Below, one piece after another: positions 50,649-59,304 of a stretch of DNA of 64,000 bases. The notes beneath the pieces were generated by a model. It was not told the DNA's origin. It saw only the letters and a list, made by a program, of their open reading frames with translations, and made no database searches. The position numbers and the translations under genes were made by a program. Source of the DNA: a virus; IMG/VR virus record IMGVR_UViG_3300020411_003736, positions 1 to 64,000 of that record. One strand, given 5' to 3'. Position 1 is the stretch's first letter, and each line of letters starts with the position of its first letter.

Positions 50649-51399
50649 TAAATAGTTCTTTGAACAAATCGTTAGCTTTCTTAGATTGTTCCGATACTGC
50701 TTTCTTCTCTTTTGGTTTCTCTTTCATTTCATTGGCATAAGCACCACGTTTCCACCTATCAAATTCAATATGAGTAGCCATCATATCAGCTTGATGTAAT
50801 ATGTAAGCAATATTGGTTTTCAATGACCTTTCAGGTGTCCAACCTATGAAGTAACTTTTATTAGCCTCTTCATAAAGTCCATCTGTCAATTTTAACCCAA
50901 TGTACTCATTCTCTGACATATTGATACCAAAGTGTTGTAACAAAAACATAGCTCTATCAGTTACAGTCATATACTGTAAGTTAGGATTATGTTTGTATAT
51001 CAGACCTTGATTCTTACGATGCCACTCCGAATCATTTATGGAATAATAATCCTCAGCCAAATCCCCAATCTTACCTAAGTCATGATGCATAGCCGCAAAT
51101 ACTAATTCCTCTTCTGTGAAGTTTATTGTAGCACCATTATCTTCCCACAACTTATAGATTTGTTTAGCACAATTAATAACATGCAACACATGATCCACAT
51201 ATCCACCAGCATAAGCATTATGGTAGTGCTCCCTACCACTCGCAGGAGCTATTGACATCCTTTCCTCAAAATAATCATACATTTCACGCAATTTAGTATG
51301 TCTTTCGTTATCGTCTGTATCTACGAAAGTATCATCTATAATTTGCATTAACTCTTTCCAATTATCCACAATATCTTCTGATGTTAATTCTCTTATCAT
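50641..51399 (-). CDS. HD-domain phosphohydrolase
   Basis: The 252-residue protein carries HAYAG-like and HHDLGKIGD motifs (ELVFAAMHHDLGKIGDLAED) with an upstream His in GGYVDHVLHVI and a downstream Asp (ILHQADMMATH), the full H...HD...D set of metal-binding HD hydrolases. Possible substrates are nucleotides or cyclic nucleotides. A Lys-rich C-terminus follows. Overlaps the exported protein gene by 4 nt. Confidence 0.78.
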   Translation of the reverse strand: MIRELTSEDIVDNWKELMQIIDDTFVDTDDNERHTKLREMYDYFEERMSIAPASGREHYHNAYAGGYVDHVLHVINCAKQIYKLWEDNGATINFTEEELVFAAMHHDLGKIGDLAEDYYSINDSEWHRKNQGLIYKHNPNLQYMTVTDRAMFLLQHFGINMSENEYIGLKLTDGLYEEANKSYFIGWTPERSLKTNIAYILHQADMMATHIEFDRWKRGAYANEMKEKPKEKKAVSEQSKKANDLFKELFND

Positions 51400-51995
51400 A
51401 AAGAAACCTCTATTCCTATTTTACCTTTATAAAACTCTTTACCTTGAAGTTTGGATACTTCACCTAAATTATACAACCTAATCTTATCTGTAAGTTTCCA
51501 ACTAACTTTGAACTTATCTTCAAATTCAAAATTATCTAAACGGGTATCACCATTTTCATCAGGTGGTAAATATCCATCAAATGTTGCTTCAATTTCTATC
51601 TTATCATCAAAGTATTTTTTCTTTTTACTCATACCAATTGAAGCAAATGTTTCAAAGTTTTTGCTGAATACATTGTCATCATCATTACGACTTGTAAATC
51701 CATATGACCAATCTTTCCATTTATGTCTCCAGTCAAGTTTAAAATATTTGACACCTTGACTTTCTTTATTCATATACTCTGGTTTGAAGTAAATACCATC
51801 CTCAATCTTAACCCATATCAAATCATCAATATAAGGTTTACCAAGTTCCCTTTCCCACTGACGATTGAAATAGTATGCTGGGTGACTAACACCAATACTA
51901 ACTTCGTAGTCATCAGGATTAGGTTGAACATTTGGTGTTCTAATTGCGAATGAACTAAATAACATCACACCCGCTAATAGACTGTCCAATATCAT
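51396..51995 (-). CDS. predicted exported beta-rich protein, 199 residues
   Basis: A signal-like start (MILDSLLAGVMLFSSFAIRT) is followed by alternating amphipathic strands with aromatic residues (KYFKLDWRHKWKDWSYGFTS) and a typical outer-membrane-like end (KGKIGIEVSL). It may be a small outer-membrane barrel. Function unknown. Coupled by TAATG to the upstream 44-residue gene. Confidence 0.5.
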   Translation of the reverse strand: MILDSLLAGVMLFSSFAIRTPNVQPNPDDYEVSIGVSHPAYYFNRQWERELGKPYIDDLIWVKIEDGIYFKPEYMNKESQGVKYFKLDWRHKWKDWSYGFTSRNDDDNVFSKNFETFASIGMSKKKKYFDDKIEIEATFDGYLPPDENGDTRLDNFEFEDKFKVSWKLTDKIRLYNLGEVSKLQGKEFYKGKIGIEVSL

Positions 51996-52129
51996 TATTT
52001 TTTTCTCCTGGTATATTTTCTTTTTGTAGTTTTTCTTTTAGAAGTTTTAACTCTCCGCTCATCACCACTTCTCTTATCAACACCAATCCAATTCATTAGT
52101 GTCTCAATTGCTTTCATAAAGTTATTCAT
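51995..52129 (-). CDS. small basic protein, 44 residues
   Basis: ATGA overlap with the glycosyltransferase stop starts MNNFMKAIETLMNWIGVDKR, ending in an Arg/Lys tail (KRKTTKRKYTRRKK). Its stop overlaps the next start. The AGGAG inside it serves the next gene. Possibly nucleic-acid-binding. Confidence 0.6.
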   Translation of the reverse strand: MNNFMKAIETLMNWIGVDKRSGDERRVKTSKRKTTKRKYTRRKK

Positions 52130-53490
52130 TTGTCTCTCCATTCATAACCATGTTTAGTAAATTTAATCTCATCATACTTCCTAAGAGCGTGTCTATAACC
52201 ATTCCAACCTATTCGAACTCCCCATCCAAGGTATTCCAAAAGTTCTTTTTTGGTTACAAATCTTTTCCTCTCTATAAAGTCTTTTATTTTAAGAACACTT
52301 TCAGTTTCTTGTACTGGTTTAAAGTCAAAGACAGTATCCCAACCATTGAACCATTTAGATATTCTCTCTTCCCACATCATATTTTTAGCCAATGTAGTAG
52401 TGTCGTAATCTATTTTATTATCCAACATTGAATTAAATTTGTTCTTAAAATCTTCTCTGTCGTCATATAAATATGGATAGGGATCATCAACTACACTAGT
52501 CATTTCAGGATAACATAGTTTGTTAGGTAGTAGATATGGAACACCAACAGAAAAACCATCAGTAGTTGAAATACTCCAAGCAGAATACTTCTGAAATGTT
52601 CCCACTCCAAACTTCACATTGGATAGAAAATTCATATAGTCATCTCTCGTATCAATACTAACTCTCTCATTCCAAGGCCTATCAACCTGTGTCAATGTGG
52701 TGTAGACTTTGAAGTCCTGCCTTTGTTCCCATATCTCATCAACAACCTTTACGAACCATTCCCATCCAGTATATCCAGCACCTCTATGATTGAAAACCAC
52801 AGTCTTATCTTTGTATTTGTCCCGTACATTAATCCTATCCACACCCAAATAATGAGGTTGAATGATTTCATGCAATCTGTTGATAACCTTATCATTCCAA
52901 TGTAGAGCTGCGTTCTTAATGGTAAGTTGTTTTAACCAATCGCTATTAACTCCACACTCATCCATCATAAGCAATCCAGCCACACTTTCATACAAAGCTC
53001 TAGCAGGAAAATCCTTATGAACTCCAGCCCTATCACCATATGGTGCATTTTCAGGAACCTCAAACCAATGTGAATAACCAATAAATTTAGGTTTAAGATT
53101 TGAATTGTTATACAGACAATTAGCCATCTGTAGTGTATGTTCTGGCAAATGTGAATACACTATGTCAAAATCATTTCTCTTCCAATCCACATGCGACATA
53201 AATTGTTTTGTGTCAAAATGTTGTCTCATCGTATTGATGTATGTTGGAAGTGTGTACATCCTCTGTTCTACATTAGGGAAATTCAGAGACTTAACAAACT
53301 CTGGTATTAATAATGTGAAATGTATCTTCCATCGTTTGCTCATATATGGTATGGTGTGTCTCAACACCTCAACCAAACTATCAGCCTCTAAGTTATCACG
53401 ATAGGTATAGTTACCATATAACAATATCTTATAATCATATTGTTCATGCTCATACCTATCATCTAAGTAATCATTTATATCTCTTATCAT
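52126..53490 (-). CDS. GT-B type glycosyltransferase
   Basis: The 454-residue protein has a Rossmann-like N-domain (YKILLYGNYTYRDNLEADSL...), a middle linker, and a C-domain VVFNHRGAGYTGWEWFVKVV followed by ...DYMNFLSNVKFGVGTFQKYS and TTDGFSVGVPYLLPNKL, the GT4/GT1-like donor-binding layout. A winged-helix-like end (about 405-454, RKRFVTKKELLEYLGW) could bind DNA. T4-like phages glycosylate modified DNA bases; a DNA or surface target is inferred. AAGGAAGGA precedes the start. Confidence 0.65.
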   Translation of the reverse strand: MIRDINDYLDDRYEHEQYDYKILLYGNYTYRDNLEADSLVEVLRHTIPYMSKRWKIHFTLLIPEFVKSLNFPNVEQRMYTLPTYINTMRQHFDTKQFMSHVDWKRNDFDIVYSHLPEHTLQMANCLYNNSNLKPKFIGYSHWFEVPENAPYGDRAGVHKDFPARALYESVAGLLMMDECGVNSDWLKQLTIKNAALHWNDKVINRLHEIIQPHYLGVDRINVRDKYKDKTVVFNHRGAGYTGWEWFVKVVDEIWEQRQDFKVYTTLTQVDRPWNERVSIDTRDDYMNFLSNVKFGVGTFQKYSAWSISTTDGFSVGVPYLLPNKLCYPEMTSVVDDPYPYLYDDREDFKNKFNSMLDNKIDYDTTTLAKNMMWEERISKWFNGWDTVFDFKPVQETESVLKIKDFIERKRFVTKKELLEYLGWGVRIGWNGYRHALRKYDEIKFTKHGYEWRDK

Positions 53491-53498
53491 ATTCCTTC

Positions 53499-54854
53499 CT
53501 ACTTTACTTCTGGCACATTACAATCACGACAGATAACTTTGGTGTTCTCTACAGTGGTAGCACCACCAGCAGAATGTGCATCTATATGTCCTTTCACTGC
53601 GTCACCGAAACGAAGTGTACATCCACAATCCTCACAAACCTTATTACCTTTACCATCATCATTTTGTAACCATAAATTAAATAAATCTCTATCCGAAATA
53701 ACTCTCAATGGATCAACACCAATCACACCATCGCAACTATCTAACTCATTAAGTAAAAATTGCAATCTAATCTCTAATCCCCTTGAATCAGAACCTAATC
53801 GTGTCTTTTGGTGATAAGCTGTCTCCTCAATACCCATCTTCTTCTGCTCATCACTAACCATTGATAATCTATTGTGTGTAACAAAAAACCAATCAACAAA
53901 CTTATTCCAATGTTTGACTCTCAATGACTTATCATTTAATATATGATTTGTTATGAGAGTTAAATTTAAAATAACACCTAAGTTTATACTCTTCTTATAC
54001 TTCTTGTTTTCCAACATGGTGTATAACTTATCTAAAACTTTATCAACTTTTGTGCTGATAAAGTGATTTCTATATTCAGGTTTCAAATACATATCTTTCA
54101 AAGTTTTTGCTGAAAGACCAGATTCTTTACCTATACCCAAAACAATAGCAGTAATCTTAGCTAACAACTCATCTTGTGCCATCTTCTTAAATGTCAATGA
54201 AGTATACAATGATTTAAGAGATTTACTATCCCTCTTAAATAAATTATGTAATTCAAACTTCGTACCCTTCCACTCATTATCTAATCTAGCAGTTCCACGA
54301 ACATAAGCAGCAGGTGCGGTATTTATCGCATTTCTCTTTTCAGCTTCTGTCATAGCATTAAGGTCATTTAAATCACAAAACATCTGCATTATCTCAGCTT
54401 CATTTGAAGAATGAGTCAACACCAATCTTAATTCGGATGAGAGAAACTTCTCTGCTAAGTGTGGGTGATTATTCTTCACATCAGACCAATTCATACCACT
54501 AAGATCATAATTATCTCTTAACTCATAATCTACCACAACACATGTACCCAATTTAAATTTGTCATTAAGAAAATCCGTAATGGTTCTAAATCTCTGTTGT
54601 CCATCTATCATTTCTGTTATGGAATGTAAAGCGCTTATTCTATTTCCACCATCCATAACCATATACTGATCATCAACTCTAGCGTATAAATTAGGGATGA
54701 CACGATTACCCTCAAAAATACTACCAATGAGTTTTTGTTGCCAACCCTTCCTTTCATGTGCGATGTAATCTCGCTGATAGGCTGGGTTTAAATTTATTGT
54801 TTTTGATATCGTTTCGATATCCTTTATGTTTATCACTTTAAGTGAACTCTTCAT
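53499..54854 (-). CDS. DUF262 (ParB/Srx-like) plus HNH nuclease
   Basis: The 451-residue protein starts with a DUF262 domain: LNPAYQRDYIAHERKGWQQK, LIGSIFEGNRVIPNLYAR, then VMDGGNRISAL and MIDGQQRFRTITDFL, with two D-G-x-x-R loops. A helical middle leads to a C-terminal HNH unit: VCEDCGCTLRFGDAVKGHID AHSAGG... and ICRDCNVPE. The arrangement is like GmrSD/BrxU-type enzymes that act on modified DNA, and like other phage DUF262 nucleases. Possible roles: host DNA degradation or exclusion of other phages. Confidence 0.72.
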   Translation of the reverse strand: MKSSLKVINIKDIETISKTINLNPAYQRDYIAHERKGWQQKLIGSIFEGNRVIPNLYARVDDQYMVMDGGNRISALHSITEMIDGQQRFRTITDFLNDKFKLGTCVVVDYELRDNYDLSGMNWSDVKNNHPHLAEKFLSSELRLVLTHSSNEAEIMQMFCDLNDLNAMTEAEKRNAINTAPAAYVRGTARLDNEWKGTKFELHNLFKRDSKSLKSLYTSLTFKKMAQDELLAKITAIVLGIGKESGLSAKTLKDMYLKPEYRNHFISTKVDKVLDKLYTMLENKKYKKSINLGVILNLTLITNHILNDKSLRVKHWNKFVDWFFVTHNRLSMVSDEQKKMGIEETAYHQKTRLGSDSRGLEIRLQFLLNELDSCDGVIGVDPLRVISDRDLFNLWLQNDDGKGNKVCEDCGCTLRFGDAVKGHIDAHSAGGATTVENTKVICRDCNVPEVK

Positions 54855-54903
54855 TTGTTTATTTTCCTATGTTTGGCTATTATTATGTAGGACAATCATT
54901 TAA

Positions 54904-54967
54904 ACCATTTCAATAAATGGTATGATTCTTAATCCCTTTGACATATACTCTGCCAATATAGAGTATA
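54904..54967. terminator. two hairpins between AbrB-like and DUF262 genes
   Basis: ACCATTT-CAAT-AAATGGT (7 bp, 54904-54921) and TATACTCT/AGAGTATA (8 bp, 54944-54967) lie in the 119-nt gap. The second is followed by a T run on the plus strand and preceded by TTTGACA, so termination or a plus-strand promoter are both possible. Confidence 0.4.
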
Positions 54968-54973
54968 ATTTTT

Positions 54974-55186
54974 TTAATCTAAAATCTTATCATCAATGTT
55001 TCTAAGCAAAATCCTAACCTTATTATTGTCAACATCCTCATTTTCTTGCTTAGTGATATCCCATTCAACCAATGTACCCTCTTCCCAATCCAACTCATCA
55101 TATATCGCTTTTGGTATGGTGAAAATCAATTCCTCTGTTTTGAAGATTTCATCATTTACTAATTTCTTTTCTACTTTTATTTTCAT
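54974..55186 (-). CDS. AbrB/SpoVT-like small DNA-binding protein
   Basis: The 70-residue protein has ELIFTIPKAIYDELDWEEGT-LVEWDI, close to the AbrB swapped-hairpin consensus (ipk.i...L.w..Gd.v.w). Such proteins are small transcription regulators or antitoxins. It overlaps the DUF4338 gene by 4 nt. Confidence 0.65.
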   Translation of the reverse strand: MKIKVEKKLVNDEIFKTEELIFTIPKAIYDELDWEEGTLVEWDITKQENEDVDNNKVRILLRNIDDKILD

Positions 55187-56379
55187 CTACCTACCTCATT
55201 TAAATACTTTGCCTTTGTTTGATTCCAACTCTTACCAACAACATCAGCATAAAATAACTTCTCAGGTTTCAATCTACCCTCATCAAATAACTTACTATAT
55301 CTTCTGATAGCTTTTGGTTTCCACCAATTGTTTATATAATCCACATCATCAACATACTTCTTCTTCATAATAAGTTCATCCTCATAGATGTTACCCTTTA
55401 GAAACTCTCTACCATTCTCATATATATCTGAATAGTAAACACCTCTTTTGAAACCATGATCATAATTTGAAGCTCTTAAACCCAACTCTTTAAATATCAT
55501 ATTAATGATAATACTCTTCACTCCAGTCTTTGGACCAGCAACTCCCTCTTTTTGTGTGGTTCTTTCTAAATACTCTTCTCTCTTATTCTCTTTAATCCAA
55601 TCATGCCAAACCTCATAAAATGAATCATCTGGCTTCAATGCAATCCTACCAGCAGATTCCCCAAGAGTTTTCCAATGTGGAATTCCATTATACATTGAAT
55701 GTACACCATAAAGAGCAGTAGTGGTAATACCAACTAAAGTTTCATTATAAAGTTCTTCCCATTTATTTCTTATAACAGAACTTGTAGTCATAGCTGCAAC
55801 CAACTTACCACCTAAGAAATTAAATCCCAAAGGTTGTGTACAACATATAGTAGTAGCAATAGAAGTATGTCTCAATTTACCATCAGTTAATTTATCTTCT
55901 TTTGTCCAACCAATATGTTTATCTCTGACACCTATTGCAACTACATCAGACCCCAAACATACCACACCTAATACTTTCTCTGTGTTTCTATCTTTGATAA
56001 AGAACTTTAGATTTCTACCAGGATTAGCAGTAAACTCCATACTATGAATCAACTTCCTTACTGAAACCCAAGTATCTGTAGCTTTGGCATCCCCTTGCTC
56101 AATATATTCCACATAAGGGTTTAACTCTTCTATCTCTTTTATAGTTTGTTGTTTGTTGTTTATGTCAGTGGGTGTCCACAACATATAACCGACATTGAAA
56201 AACTTATTTGCCTTCTTTACCATTTTGTAGGCATCTTTGTTCAGTTCCTGCCACTTTTTATATAAAGTAATCTCTTCAACTGACATAGCCTTCAACATAT
56301 TCATATTATCGATAAACTTATCCCGCTCCCGATCGTAATTAAACTCATCCGGATCGTCAAAAAAATCATTGAACGCCAC
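55183..56379 (-). CDS. DUF4338 (DruA-like) protein
   Basis: The 398-residue protein follows the DUF4338 layout: LGVVCLGSDVVAIGVRDKHI-GW, then ATTICCTQPLGFNFLGGKLV, TTALYGVHSMYNGIPHWKTL-GESAG and a C-terminal helical region. DUF4338 is found in DruA of the Druantia anti-phage system and in some phages and mobile elements. Here it stands alone in a phage, next to an AbrB-like regulator, and has its own early promoter. The biochemical role is unknown. Confidence 0.68.
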   Translation of the reverse strand: MAFNDFFDDPDEFNYDRERDKFIDNMNMLKAMSVEEITLYKKWQELNKDAYKMVKKANKFFNVGYMLWTPTDINNKQQTIKEIEELNPYVEYIEQGDAKATDTWVSVRKLIHSMEFTANPGRNLKFFIKDRNTEKVLGVVCLGSDVVAIGVRDKHIGWTKEDKLTDGKLRHTSIATTICCTQPLGFNFLGGKLVAAMTTSSVIRNKWEELYNETLVGITTTALYGVHSMYNGIPHWKTLGESAGRIALKPDDSFYEVWHDWIKENKREEYLERTTQKEGVAGPKTGVKSIIINMIFKELGLRASNYDHGFKRGVYYSDIYENGREFLKGNIYEDELIMKKKYVDDVDYINNWWKPKAIRRYSKLFDEGRLKPEKLFYADVVGKSWNQTKAKYLNEVGR

Positions 56380-56413
56380 TAAGAACCTTTTATTTGAAAT
56401 ATAACCATAATTT

Positions 56414-56442
56414 AACTTAAAGACATTTATTCAAAATGTCAA
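56414..56442 (-). promoter_or_regulatory. early/middle sigma70-type promoter
   Basis: AAAAAAAAGC, TTGACA, 17 nt and TAAGTT on the minus strand, 35 nt before the DUF4338 gene. Confidence 0.6.
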
Positions 56443-56455
56443 GCTTTTTTTTACT

Positions 56456-56707
56456 TTATTTTGATTCAGCTACAGATGCTTTACGATACTCAGTAACAAG
56501 TTTCTTAATCTCACCAACTGCTTTACGAGCTCTTCCACCAGCGGCTTTGTTACCTTTCTCTACGAACTTATGATGATCAGCTTCAAAAGCATCCCATTGT
56601 TCTTTCATCTGAGCAAATAATTCTGCACTACTCATTATCTTTTCCTTAATCTGAATTACTTTTTTCTCAACTATAACTGGTTTTTGTGGACCTACACCAC
56701 CCCCCAA
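56456..56707 (-). CDS. Hc1-like histone H1 family protein
   Basis: The core from the ATG at 56635 (59 residues) reads MSSAELFAQMKEQWDAFEAD and HHKFVEKGNKAAGGRARKAV-GEIKKLVTEYRKAS, matching bacterial histone H1-like proteins (Hc1 in Chlamydia and relatives in Bacteroidota), especially KGNKAAGxRAR. A TTG at 56707 with an AGGAG 7 nt upstream would add 24 residues (MGGGVGPQKPV...); AAGGAAAAG before the ATG supports the shorter form. The protein should bind and compact DNA. Rare in phages. Confidence 0.72.
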   Translation of the reverse strand: MGGGVGPQKPVIVEKKVIQIKEKIMSSAELFAQMKEQWDAFEADHHKFVEKGNKAAGGRARKAVGEIKKLVTEYRKASVAESK

Positions 56708-56740
56708 CTTATTTCTCCTATTATAGTTGTTAATTAATAA

Positions 56741-57244
56741 TTACGCCTTTTCTTCAGCCGGCTTATCAATTAAGTCACCAGCTTTACCAGCTTTTTCTTC
56801 TTCAATTTCTTTCTTAGCTTCTGCTTTGAAATCTTTTTTCTTACCACCATGATAATCGTAAGCGTGACCTTCTTCAATCAGAATGTCATTTATACTTACC
56901 AATCCATCTTTATTTCTATCAACATTTTCTGATATCTCATGACCAACTACTGATGGGTCTACAAATATTTCTCCCAACACTCTACCGAACTTACCTGTGC
57001 CATAAGATACAATCTTAAATACACCAGCTTCCAATAACTCTTTATTTCGAGCCTTAGCTGCAAGTCCTTTCACCTTCTCTTCTTTATCACGAGTTCTACT
57101 TTCCCAAGTATCAATACCCATATATCTAATTCGTTTTTTAATTTTTAAATCGAAACCTAAATCAATATAACAATCGATTGTATCCCCATCTAAAACTTTT
57201 ACAAGTGTGCCATTATACTCAAATGACGCTGGTTTCTTTGCCAC
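56741..57244 (-). CDS. thermonuclease (SNase)-like protein with EF-hand-like loop
   Basis: The 167-residue protein shows the SNase core: YNGTLVKVLDGDTIDCYIDL, RIRYMGIDTWESR (Arg40 and Glu48 spaced as Arg35/Glu43 in staphylococcal nuclease) and GKFGRVLGEIFV (Arg88). Between the second half of the barrel and the last helices sits DRNKDGLVSIND (109-120), which fits the 12-residue EF-hand calcium loop. An Ala/Lys/Glu-rich tail follows. The enzyme would cut DNA or RNA with calcium. Insert function unproven. Confidence 0.8.
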   Translation of the reverse strand: MAKKPASFEYNGTLVKVLDGDTIDCYIDLGFDLKIKKRIRYMGIDTWESRTRDKEEKVKGLAAKARNKELLEAGVFKIVSYGTGKFGRVLGEIFVDPSVVGHEISENVDRNKDGLVSINDILIEEGHAYDYHGGKKKDFKAEAKKEIEEEKAGKAGDLIDKPAEEKA

Positions 57245-57256
57245 ATAATTTCTCCG

Positions 57257-57667
57257 TTAAAGGCGATGATTTAAATAATCTTCCCTTTCCTTTACAGCCT
57301 TTTTCAAAGCTGCTTTCTTTTCTTTCTCTCTATCTATAAGTATTTGAGTTTTGGTTCTTCTTTTGGGTTTTTTCTTAACTTTTACCTTTGTAGGTGATAA
57401 TGTACCTTTTAATTCAGGCACCTCTTTACCTTTATGATAAACTGTTCCATCCTTATCAACGAACTCAGCCATCCAATGCCAACCAGCAGGTCGACCTGTT
57501 TTTACTTTGACAGGTTTGTTTTGTTCGGGGAACATTTTGTGTAGTCTAGCCATAAGAGCCCTACTACCTATTACGGATACTGCATCTGTACTTACATTAG
57601 CAACAGGATCACCTGTTATTTTGCAATCCATATATGCTACCCCATCTATAGTGTAACCACCATTCAT
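57257..57667 (-). CDS. basic protein, 136 residues
   Basis: AAGGAG lies 9 nt before the ATG at 57667, favouring this start over the ATG at 57712, which would sit almost on the transcription start. The product begins MNGGYTIDGVAYMDCKITGD, has a beta-rich N-half and a very basic C-half (KVKVKKKPKRRTKTQ). Probably nucleic-acid-binding. Confidence 0.55.
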   Translation of the reverse strand: MNGGYTIDGVAYMDCKITGDPVANVSTDAVSVIGSRALMARLHKMFPEQNKPVKVKTGRPAGWHWMAEFVDKDGTVYHKGKEVPELKGTLSPTKVKVKKKPKRRTKTQILIDREKEKKAALKKAVKEREDYLNHRL

Positions 57668-57724
57668 TTCGAATCTCCTTTCTTTTTGTTCATTTGTTTC
57701 TTTATGTTTCATAATCCTAACCCA

Positions 57725-57753
57725 ATATAGATATATATAACTATAAAAGTCAA
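57725..57753 (-). promoter_or_regulatory. early/middle sigma70-type promoter
   Basis: TTGACT, 17 nt and CTATAT on the minus strand, upstream of the 136-residue basic protein gene. Confidence 0.6.
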
Positions 57754-57758
57754 GACAA

Positions 57759-57944
57759 TTAAATCATTTCATACTCTGCATCTATTATTTTCATACAAAT
57801 ATATAATTCATTACCATTTCTTAAAATGGTGTCGGCCAATGAGTACTGTGCCTTTAACTCTTCATTGGAATATTCAGTATTGACCGACACCTTTCCGAGT
57901 ATCATATAACTCACATCATTTACATTGATGATCTTTTTTACCAC
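57759..57944 (-). CDS. small protein, 61 residues
   Basis: The product starts MVKKIINVNDVSYMILGKVS and is mixed alpha/beta. It lies 7 nt after the Hsp20 gene. Unknown. Confidence 0.5.
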   Translation of the reverse strand: MVKKIINVNDVSYMILGKVSVNTEYSNEELKAQYSLADTILRNGNELYICMKIIDAEYEMI

Positions 57945-57951
57945 TCAATCC

Positions 57952-58428
57952 TTAACTTATTTTGACTGAATGTTTTTGGGGCTTGGCGGGCTCCATTTTC
58001 GGAATTTCTATTGATAGTACACCATCCTTAAAATTGGCTTTTATAGATTCACCATCAAGTAATTCACCCAATGTGAAAGATCGTTTAAATGATGAGGCCT
58101 TTAACTCTCTACGAAGCACTTTAGCACCATTCTCTTCAGGTACTCCATGTTTATCACCTGAAATGGTTAAGACTCCTTCCTCAACATCAACATTGAGTTG
58201 CTTCTTATCCAAACCAGGTATTTCGGCAACAATACCAACTTTGTCATCGTATTCATAGACATTTACCTTTGGATAAGCTGTACCTTGATATGGTTTGACA
58301 CCTACTTGGTCTATGATTTCTGGAAATTGAGTTTCCACCATAGTGTCAAACATTTTATCAAATGGGGTTAAAAAATCATCCCTATCTGGAAAAGGGAAAT
58401 TGCGTGTATTAAAAACTAATTTAGTCAT
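57952..58428 (-). CDS. hsp20: Hsp20 small heat-shock protein
   Basis: The 158-residue protein has an alpha-crystallin domain: YPKVNVYEYDDKVGIVAEIP-GLDKKQLNVDVEEGVLTISG, RRELKASSFKRSFTLGE and FKDGVLSIEIPK, ending in a short tail with the typical I-x-I-like KISV ending. Small Hsps are frequent in marine T4-like phages and hold unfolded proteins. AGGAG is 8 nt before the ATG; early and late elements overlap upstream. Confidence 0.9.
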   Translation of the reverse strand: MTKLVFNTRNFPFPDRDDFLTPFDKMFDTMVETQFPEIIDQVGVKPYQGTAYPKVNVYEYDDKVGIVAEIPGLDKKQLNVDVEEGVLTISGDKHGVPEENGAKVLRRELKASSFKRSFTLGELLDGESIKANFKDGVLSIEIPKMEPAKPQKHSVKIS

Positions 58429-58511
58429 TTTTTTCTCCTATGTGTTAACTTTTTAGTCTAACTAATTACCATCCCACTCTGTGGCGATAGCACTCGGTAT
58501 ATTATATACAA

Positions 58512-58540
58512 TAACTATACCTTATATAAATATATGTCAA
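58512..58540 (-). promoter_or_regulatory. combined early and late promoter region for hsp20
   Basis: TTGACA, 17 nt and TAGTTA, with the late-type TATATTTAT (58526-58534) inside the spacer. Both types may drive hsp20. Confidence 0.5.
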
Positions 58541-58556
58541 ATTGACAAAATGTATG

Positions 58557-58826
58557 TCATTTTTTACTTTCAGTTATTGGTGCATCCACATCCAAATAAG
58601 ATTCCTCATCCTTCCACCATTCATATTGTTTACCTTGTCTATCAGCTAATTCTCTTTGTGTGTCGTAATGTTGTTCACTCATTACTTTCCATAACTTATC
58701 AAACTCTTTTTCTTCCATTTGTTTGATACCCATAAAATATGTTTTAGCACCAGAAATACCAACACCGCTAGCAATTTCACATCTACTAACTACCTCATCT
58801 GTTTTATTAACCAATACCCATTTCAT
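58557..58826 (-). CDS. hypothetical protein, 89 residues
   Basis: The product begins MKWVLVNKTDEVVSRCEIAS and contains Trp/Glu-rich helices (EEKEFDKLWKVMSEQHYDTQ). It follows a lipoprotein gene after 13 nt, with AGGAG. Unknown. Confidence 0.5.
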   Translation of the reverse strand: MKWVLVNKTDEVVSRCEIASGVGISGAKTYFMGIKQMEEKEFDKLWKVMSEQHYDTQRELADRQGKQYEWWKDEESYLDVDAPITESKK

Positions 58827-58839
58827 ATGTTTCTCCTAA

Positions 58840-59304
58840 TCATTCATTGTCAACTACTCTCACATGTAATGAATCTACAAAGTGGTCTCCATGATCATCT
58901 GTGTAACCACATATAACTGTAATTCTATACCCTATAAAATTTTCCCAAACTGCAAACATAACATGAGCATTCCCATCTTCATCTGTCATAGATGATGGAT
59001 TAACTAAACTAACCCACTCATTATCGATCTGATACATATAATTTGAATCCCACATTAATCTCTGTGACCATCCACAATTAGTTGAGGCATCCAATCTCGT
59101 ATAAGTTTGTGCTAAATCTGCATTAAATTCTAATTCATAACTTTCATCTGTTTCATTATATGGTAATGTGCTGGATATATCTAACCCACAATCACAATCC
59201 TCAACCATTTCCATTTCTGAACCCATTGGATTTTCTGAACACCCTATCAGTGTCATAACAAAAAAACCTAATAGAAAAAACAATATAAACCTATAACTAT
59301 TCAT
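58840..59304 (-). CDS. lipoprotein, 154 residues
   Basis: The signal MNSYRFILFFLLGFFVMTLI-GC is a classic lipobox (LIGC), followed by SENPMGSEM. The mature part is beta-rich with three more cysteines (DCDCG and TNCGW/VICGY). Probably exposed in the periplasm or outer membrane of the host. Function unknown. Confidence 0.7.
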   Translation of the reverse strand: MNSYRFILFFLLGFFVMTLIGCSENPMGSEMEMVEDCDCGLDISSTLPYNETDESYELEFNADLAQTYTRLDASTNCGWSQRLMWDSNYMYQIDNEWVSLVNPSSMTDEDGNAHVMFAVWENFIGYRITVICGYTDDHGDHFVDSLHVRVVDNE

